Of a DNA stretch of 64,000 nt, positions 56,077 to 64,000 are shown in pieces; positions within the stretch are counted from its first letter, which is position 1; each line of letters opens with the position of its first letter. Below the pieces are notes generated by a model. It saw only the letters and a program-made list of their open reading frames with translations. It was not told the origin of the DNA and did not search any database. The DNA is taken from positions 62,001-126,000 of the forward strand of contig JAEPRB010000032.1 in the NCBI GenBank assembly GCA_016758965.1, given 5' to 3'. The position numbers and the translations under genes were made by a program. The stretch is from Circinella minor. Its lineage: Eukaryota > Mucoromycota > Mucoromycetes > Mucorales > Lichtheimiaceae.

Positions 56077-59000
56077 GCATCTTTTTTTTTAAAAAAAAAG
56101 ATCAACAGCCAATCTAAGAAGAAAAATAATAATATTCTATTGTTTTTATTATCTTATTATTATTATTATTATTAAAGAACACACATACACCTTTCATCCA
56201 CATCATTTTTCTTTTCATCATTCGTGTATTATTGATACCAAACCATACCAATTTACTTTTTTTTTTTTCCCTCCTTTCATTACTCCTCCTATCTTTTTTT
56301 TTTTTCCCTCCTTTCATTACTCCTCCTATCTTTTTTTTTTTTAACTCTTACAAACAACCTAGCAAAGAAAACAAAGGAATTAGATTTATTTTATTTCTAC
56401 CAGAATAATAAATAATATATATATGTTACAGAACTTTTTATCATCTTCATATTTCTCTTTATTCCTTTTTTTTTTCCTCCTTCACCTTCTCTCTAGTATA
56501 TATATTAAATTATTATTCAGCGTTATATATCAATCTCCTGCTTCTCCAAAAAAAAAAAAAACCTCTTCTCCTTGAAAATAAGGAGTTATTAATTATAACT
56601 ATTTTATCAAATCAACATGATATCGTATATTTTATGTGAATATAGTACTTTTGACACTATTACCAAAAAAAAAAAAAGTCTCTTTTTTTTTTCTTTGATG
56701 TTTTTATCAACTACATACAGCCTTGATTAACTATTGCCATGCTTAAAGAATGATGGTTCCATTGCACAACTCCTTTCCATCCATCTTTTTTTTTTTCTTT
56801 TGATGTTTGTAAAAAAAAAATGACCAATATAAACTCAAGCAAATATAGTTACAATTAAAATAAATACGTCTTTTATAGAATAAACTTTGATCCTTTTCAT
56901 TGTTTATCCGAATTTGTGGATTTTGTCTCATACTGAGTAAATTATCCAAGTATACATCAATGGCCTTAACGAAATTAACTATATATATAAACCATGAACT
57001 CCATAAACTATTAAAAATATGATTAATGCTGTTTTTTTTTTTGGATTCATATCTTTCTTAATAAAATGAGTGCTCTACTAACAATATGTCCTTTTAGTCC
57101 AAGGAAGGGGTAGAGGGTGTTGATGGAAGTCCCTTATCCGAAAGTAAGTTACATAAAACGGAATTCAAATCAATATGTATAAGAGACAACATTTATATTT
57201 TGTTTAATCAATATACTCGTACGTATACAATTAGATGGCAAATATATAATAGTAAAAAACTAAAAGTAGAGAAACAGTTTACAAAAAAAAAAAAAAAAGA
57301 GTATTGTTATTTAATGGTAAATTTAAGAGTAATACTATTCAATCGTAACAGCGAAGAAAAATTTGATTAGTTGATATGACAATGGTGTAATAGTTTATGT
57401 GTGAGATATCATAACAAGAATTTCAATACTGACATTTATAGTTAAATGCTCAGTAAAAATATAAAATATGGAAATTTTGCTTTATTCGAATACTGTTTTA
57501 AAGTATTTAATCATTTGAAAATACTGTTTGTTGTGAAGCAAAATAAAATAAAATTTGGTTTCTAGTAGGATAAGAGTTGTCATGCCATGCAAAGCAAGCC
57601 CTACTTTTTGTTGCTATGAAACCTTAATATTGTGTTTGGAATAAAAATAAAGTTGAATGCTGTAGTGCATACATTTCAAATAAATACAACGCATTTGCGA
57701 ATATATATATTCTTTATCTTATTGTTTCCCATTTTTACATTGTCCCCGATTCATAAACAGAGAAAGTAAAGACACTTAAGCGTAACTTCCCTTTTTTTTT
57801 CTATGACACAAATACCCAGCACTTAAAATTTAACGACGTATTTTTGGAATGTACGCCTGAATACAGATACAGAAACTATTCAACAAAAAAGAACATCCTT
57901 GAACTTATTACCATCAAAAAACAAAATTGATTCAAGATCCTTAAATGAATATAGTAAATATGATTATCATTATTGTAATAGTATTTAATAATTACCAGGT
58001 TTTATTAACAAGAGATTTGGGTAAAAATAAAAATAAAATTAAAAATTAAACCATGCCCAAATATTTTCCCTAAAAGTTTTCAACCTGAAATAGGGTAAAA
58101 GAGAGACTAAGCACTTCTATCACGGATAAAGAAAAAAAGGAACCCATTTACAGCTTCTTTTTCGTGACCGTTTTCAAATTTAAATTCTCGTAGTTACTTC
58201 TTGTTTATAACTGTTCGATTAATTTCAAATACCAAAAAAAGGACGTGGTATAGTTAATCAAGTAAAAGAGTTTAAGATTAAGCATGAATAAAGAGAGGAA
58301 TGATAAAAAAAAAAAAGTACAAGTTGTCCATACCTATCCTAATATCAAATTCCTGTCACTGATTATTTTACAGCCAACTCCGAAAAAGCACAGACCCCTT
58401 TTAGTGTCACCCACCTATTTTTTTTTGGGAAGACATCTTTCTTTTTTTCTTAAAAACAAAGAGAAGAGTTACTATTTTCGTAATCAGTTATAACAAATAT
58501 AAATGTTATTTTTATGTTCATCTATCAGCTGAAGTAACGTAATTTTTTTTTTAAAAAAAACAATAAGAAAAAATCGTTGATTAGTTGTAGTTGAATTAAT
58601 TCGGGTAGGGTTTTTTTTTTTTTTTAGTTTTAAATAATATGATATAATTTATTTAAGAGGTACGTAGCATAAAAAGAAGTAGTTGAAATAATGTATATGT
58701 ATGTGTGTGTCACAGTGTCGTTCACACTGTGCTGTGTGTATGTGTTATAAAAAAAAGAACATTTTCCAAAATAACGAAAATGAAATTTTGTACACATCAT
58801 TATGGCTTTTACTGTAAATCACTGTCTTATATAAACATGCTGTTGATAACAGAATCAATTTGTCGAGTTATAACTGCTTATCATATATTGTTTGTTTCTG
58901 TGACACACCCATTCACCCGTCTCACAACCAAAGAAATATAACAAAAATAAAGTTTGTTATTAATAAGCTTATCTAAAGGGATGGTCAGTATCGTTTCTGC

Positions 59001-61483
59001 TGGAGTCCCATCCTATAGATAGCTATTACCAATTAATGAGAGATCGAAAAGCCTTTCAGATATGACGTAGTAGTATAGGCATGACAATTAATTATGAATC
59101 ACGTTGGTCAATGCATTTTTTGTTATACCATCCAAAAAAAAATTATATAAAATAAAAGTTAATATATTATTTTCTCTACTTGTTATCGTAACACCAATTA
59201 TCCAAAAAAAAAAAAACTCACAAATTTTGAGTGACACATTTAATATGAACTAACATGTAATATTATGTTGTATTACCTTGTACACTCGACACAATCTATT
59301 GAACTCTTAAAATAATAATATACATCTCTTTTTATTAATATATACCAAATGATTTTTTTCACGTTGTACTGGTGATAAAAGTATTAAAGAAAAAAAAAAA
59401 GGAGAATTCATGAACTTAATAAAAGAAAAAGATTGCTCGACAAGATTAATAATAAAAGAACAACAAGATATACTGAATAGTTAAATGGTTTCTTATTAGA
59501 GTCATCTCCTTTTTTTTTATACTTTATTTAAATCTATATCTCAACAAAATTCTAAAGTCGAAGTAATCCCCCTTTTTTTACATTGTTAGCCACCACCCAT
59601 CACCGTTAGTCTATCTATTTACTGAACAATCTTTTTTAGGCATTAATTTCAAGAAAAGTATAAGTATAGTCGTACGAATAAAAGGTGCTTATGCATTTTT
59701 TTCTCTTAAAAATATTTTTAACATAATACTATAATTAAAACAGCTTTGTGGATGGTCTTGCAGAAAATATGTTAAGATGGTGGTATATACTATTGTAAAT
59801 ATATCGAGATAGAGTTCCAGCAGTATTCTAAAACACAATAAGAACAAAATAAGAGCTATTTTAAGAATTACTAATATTTTATTCAAATGGGGTTCTTTAT
59901 AATATAAACCACATATTATTTTTAGAACGTGTTTATATAATTTTTATCAAAGGAAAAAAAAAGGTCCTCCATCGTTAACACCTTAGTATGTGCATTACTA
60001 AATACTAAAGCTCAGGTGCTCATGTTTTTTTTTCCTTGTCGTAAATGTCAATAATAATAATAAGAGTTAATATGCTGTGTAAATGTCGTAGAATTATGCA
60101 CAGTTCTAAAACAAAAGTAATCTGATCAGGGAGTATTTTAAGGTACGATATACGATAACGTAAAGTAATACATATAAAAAAAAAAGATAAGTGTTTTTAA
60201 TGAGATCTTTTATTATGAACAACATAACAAACAAATTCCTTATTCATTCATTTTTATATCCGAGATGAACAGTAGTTATATATTATAATGATATACATAC
60301 AAAAATTCATCGATGGTTTTATCTGTCATGCAGTATGTATAAAGATGTATGAATATCATTGTATAATCCTCTCTTTTTTTTTTTGGGGGGGGGGAAGAGG
60401 GGGAAGGATGGTGGTGAAGAAAAAAAAAAGGTAAGGCTAGTACCACAACAGAAGATAAGAAAAAGTAAAAAGTCGATCATTTGAATCGATGTCCCGACAT
60501 TTTATTTATGGTTGAACAAAAAGGTTTACATAAAACGTGCAGCAAGAAACGAGTTAAATGTTCGTGGGTACCCAACATATAAAAAACAACAACAACAATG
60601 ATAACTTTTTTTTTCTCTATTGATTCCTTTAATATACCAAAATATAAGTATTGTATTAAATGACAGGTTCATAATCATTAAGAATTTTTTTTATTGTTAA
60701 TAAATATTATGTATGAAAAAAAAAAGTATGGATACGTATGTTATAAGATTAGTCAACGTTTTTTTTATATAGATACTTTTTGTTTCTGTAAAGAAGTGAT
60801 TGAAAGAGATTAAAAAAGGAAGTTGTTTTTTGTTTACATTTACTAAAAAAAGTGCACGGGCAACTGACATAAAAGAACCCAATTCTTTCATTATTATAAA
60901 ATAAATATATAAGTATTGTAAAAAAAATAATAAACGCACATCATGATTTAATATCGTTGTTATGTACATCGGTGTTCTGTGTTTTACTTCATCCCTCCTT
61001 TTTTCTTTTTGTTGGTTCTTTAATGCATCTTGTTTAAGATGTGGGCGTGTTTTCTTTATTCTCTCTCCGGTCCCTGCTTTAAGGGGGTGAGGGGAGAAAA
61101 GTTATGGATGAGAAAGAAAAGAAGTTGCTATCCATCATCTTCTCAATCCAAAAGAAATACACATAACACACAGACAATTGATTTATTTATTATTTGATAT
61201 AAATATATATATATATATTAATAATTTACCCATGATTTACTGTGCGTGTGACCATCCTATCCAAATTTCACTATTTTCTATTTTATTTTATTTAAAAAAC
61301 AGGTTTTTTTTTTATATTGTACGACATTTTAAAACATCATTCATCCATTTAATCATTCAATCATCACGCTTTTATTTTCTTTTAACGTGTTCTCGAAAAG
61401 GTTTGGTGGAGGGAGAAATATAAATTAGGGGAGATTATAGCAAAAGAAACGAATAAATACTCACAAAATCGACCGAGCAATAG

Positions 61484-61519
<36 letters not shown>

Positions 61520-62107
61520 CTCTCCAGAAGCGATACTTAAAAAAGGAGTAATGTCAAAATAAAATATATAATAAACATCAGGAAACATTTGCCACACAGA
61601 AAAATAACAAAATACTTATAATAGAACCCTTAATCAGTTAAGAAAAATAAATAAATGAATATAGAGCAATGAGAAAGATTTGGAGTTTTTTTTTATTACT
61701 TCTTTATACACAAACGTTAGAACTAATTTTTTAATAAAAAATTATTTTTTGATTTTTGGGTTGAAAAATGGCACAAGGTGTTATATAAAAAAAAAGAGAG
61801 AAAGAAAGAGGAAGAAAAAAAAAACTATGGATGACACATAGAAGTTGTCATGGTGATGATTATACAAACACAGACGCACAAACATCTGTAAAAAAAAAAG
61901 TATAGAATTGGGGTAAAATAAACGAGGGGGAATTTTTGTATTTTTTTGTTTTCTTTTTTTTTTTTTTTTTTTTTTTGTTAGAAAAAAAAAGGGTATCGAA
62001 AAATAGGTTTTTTTTTTTGGGAGTTTTGAAACAAAAAAAGAAAAATAAAAAGAAAAATATGTATAAGAAAAAAAATGTAGTATGAATGTTATTGATGAAA
62101 AAAAAAG
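56077..62107. other. Six-kilobase gene-poor AT-rich region
   Basis: I see no gene. The region is dense in homopolymers (T, A and G runs, for example the G8 at 60385-60392) and microsatellites, including a GA repeat at 61493-61520. Small open frames lack splice context. Intact DNA of this length without coding is unusual for the window and may hold unrecognised noncoding RNA or relics. Confidence 0.4.
56269..56341. repeat. Two-copy 36-bp tandem repeat
   Basis: CCCTCCTTTCATTACTCCTC is repeated at 56269 and 56305, each followed by CTATC and a T run. It lies in the presumed 3' flank of the DUF7137 gene. Confidence 0.8.
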
Positions 62108-62584
62108 TTATAAAAATGTATGTACATGATCATCCATGTCGGCTGATGAAGATGATTCATAACTAAGCATGGATGTATTATCCGTCGTTGGACGAGAATG
62201 ATAATGATGATGAGATGCAAAAAGAATTGATGATGCAGATGATGAATCAGTAGTTGATGTAAGAGATGAAAGTGATGATGAAGAGCTGAATGAAGATCGT
62301 CGAGGATGATCTTTTGGATAATATAATGACCTGCGTCGATGATAAGAGATAACGGGTGCTGGTGTTATGGATGAATCAATATAATATCTTGAACGCTTAT
62401 TTGGGGCGTTATAACTTTGTTGATGTTGATATACTGCTTGTTGTGGATAGCAGTTATTAGAAGTGGTAGGGTAGACAAGAGCGTATGACTTGGATGCTTC
62501 ATGTGCTTCACAAGCAAGACTACAAAAGTTAACATTGTCTTCGGACAATCGTTTTTCGCAATATAAGCAGATGTTAAGATCCAT
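62108..62584 (-). CDS. Ecl1-like small zinc-binding protein, 158 aa
   Basis: Single exon, ATG at 62584. The N-terminus MDLNICLYCEKRLSEDNVNF, then CSLACEAHE, gives a C-x2-C...C-x3-C cluster directly after MDL. This is the arrangement of the fungal Ecl1 (extender of chronological lifespan) family, where S. pombe Ecl1 also opens MDL-x2-C-x2-C and continues YCS-x2-C. Family members are tiny stress or starvation regulators acting in the nucleus and probably binding zinc. The rest (residues 45-158) is Ser-, Tyr- and His-rich with RRR patches and no fold I recognise. It is longer than the yeast proteins (about 80 residues). An in-frame upstream extension exists but is low complexity, so I start at 62584. 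Confidence 0.6.
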   Translation of the reverse strand: MDLNICLYCEKRLSEDNVNFCSLACEAHEASKSYALVYPTTSNNCYPQQAVYQHQQSYNAPNKRSRYYIDSSITPAPVISYHRRRSLYYPKDHPRRSSFSSSSSLSSLTSTTDSSSASSILFASHHHYHSRPTTDNTSMLSYESSSSADMDDHVHTFL

Positions 62585-64000
62585 AATGATAAGTGAGGAG
62601 GAGAAACGTAAGAGAATAAAATAAAATAATAGTTTGTCGTTGGTTCTGTATAGTTGTAGTTGTGATAAGATATATAAAGAAAAAGAAAGATAAAAAGGAA
62701 GAAATGATTTGGGTAAAGAAGAAGAAGAAGAAGAAGAGCAAAGAGAAAAAATAACTTCATGTAATTTATACTTTTTTCTTTTTAAGAACAAGGTTTTACA
62801 TTAACATACAACAAGAGTAAATAATCTCCTGTGCGTTTTGTGTACATGACTCTGTGAAATATATGCAATGAAAAGTTACATTGCTCATCATTATTCAATT
62901 TCATTGGCTAGGTTAAACTAATTCACCATTTTTGTAAAATGGTCACCAACCCCCCCTTTTCTCCTCTTTTCTCACTTTCTCCCTTTCTCTCTCTCCCCCC
63001 ATCCATAATATTAAGTATAACACACATGCACGCACATTAACCTTTCTTTCTATTTTCCTTTCTATTCTCCACCCCCCAAAAAAAATTAGACTTACTGTAT
63101 AAGAATCAACTAAGGAGAAACGAAGAAGAAGAATAATAAAAATACGTGGAGAGATAAGAAAAGCGCCTGTTTATATAATACAAACATAAAGGAGGAATAT
63201 ACATCACTGAGAGAGAGATGAGATAAAAAAGAGTTGGCGTGGGAACAGGTAGTACTTGTAAACTTTTTTAGTACGCCTTGCAGTTTATTCAATTTTATTA
63301 TACCATTTTCAGTCCGTGTGCGGCAGAACACAGACAGTGCTTTGTTTTATTTATTTACGATTGATTCGTTTGTTGTTGTTGTTGTTGTTGTTGTATATCA
63401 CCTCTCTTTACGATCCCCCTAAACGTGTATACAAAAATATTGTGGCATGTTTATCCGTAAAAGAAAAAAGTATTATTATTTTTATTTTCTCGGCTCGCCC
63501 GGGAACTCTTTTATTATTGGAAATAATGACGGGCTGAGGGAAGATGAAAGGAAAAGTTTTGGAACGAAAAATAATAATAATAAGCTTGCTACATATACAT
63601 ACATATACACACATATGTATTGGCGTCCCTCTTTTTTTTTTTTTTTTAATTATTTAGTAGTAACCATATATAATTAATATTGGCATTATAATGTTTATAG
63701 TAAAATGGATAATCGTTATAAGAAAAAAAAAATTGGTTTGGTCTCGTGGTTCAATACTTTTTTGTACAGTGACAGTCTTTTATAACAACATCAACAACAA
63801 CATCGACAAAAAAAAAAAAAAAAAACCATGTGCCACGTGTCCCATCATTCTCTTATATTTCTTTCATTTGACTAAATAATTTTTTATTTTATTTGGGAAT
63901 CTGTTTTTTTCAAGCAAGCCTATAATAGCGATGTGTGAATGATAGCAACAACAATATAATAATAATAATAATAATGCGATTTTTCATAACAGAGATACTT
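62585..64000. other. AT-rich spacer to the window end
   Basis: The left part is the promoter of the Ecl1-like gene. It contains a CT-rich tract at 62950-63000, a TTG repeat at 63371-63394 and several poly-A or poly-T runs. No gene supported. Confidence 0.5.

Noticed and set aside
57098..57150. Exon-like stretch between a TTTTAG and a GTAAGT (reads SKEGVEGVDGSPLSE)
   Set aside because: Only about 15 codons, with no neighbouring exon in phase on either side.

Overview
The window looks like nuclear DNA of an early-diverging fungus, most likely Mucoromycota (Mucorales-like). It is strongly AT-rich and crowded with homopolymer and AT runs. Genes are cut by many short GT-AG introns (about 40-250 nt). 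A complete DIRS-type tyrosine-recombinase retrotransposon and a gene resembling a multi-copy mucoralean protein family are present. The species cannot be read from the sequence. All exon models were built by hand by matching splice sites and reading phase; no search was run.

Positions 1-23,900 are an accessory, repeat-rich part. They hold a frameshifted member of a lineage-specific family (2696-4679, minus), an intact six-exon 1,079-residue gene with a GIY-YIG-nuclease-like segment (5927-9673, minus), decayed exon relics (9.9-13.0 kb), and a DIRS element with terminal inverted repeats and an internal complementary region (13344-17689). They also hold two non-autonomous-looking inverted-repeat elements (17809-19495 and 21706-22829) and an intron-containing tRNA-Ile(UAU).

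Positions 24,000-43,500 hold conserved genes separated by long AT-rich spacers. These are the Pfs2/WDR33 polyadenylation factor (24096-26999, plus), a small secreted cysteine-rich protein (27899-28253, minus), a dead F-box/LRR gene (32784-34582, plus), the 49-kDa subunit of respiratory complex I (35739-37876, minus), and a PKA-type AGC kinase catalytic subunit (41113-43455, minus).

Positions 45,400-64,000 hold a terminal exon followed by tandem decayed copies of itself (45400-45830, minus). A head-to-tail pair of CENP-L/Fta1-like kinetochore genes follows (47551-48892 and 49066-50463), with identical intron phases and equal protein length. Next come a low-complexity coiled-coil protein, a small hypothetical protein, a secreted DUF7137-type membrane protein and an Ecl1-like small zinc-binding protein. 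Most of 56.1-62.1 kb is empty.

There is no operon-like organisation. The observations most worth following are the tandem CENP-L duplication, the intact GIY-YIG-like gene inside a decayed region, and the exon-derived 124-bp tandem repeat.
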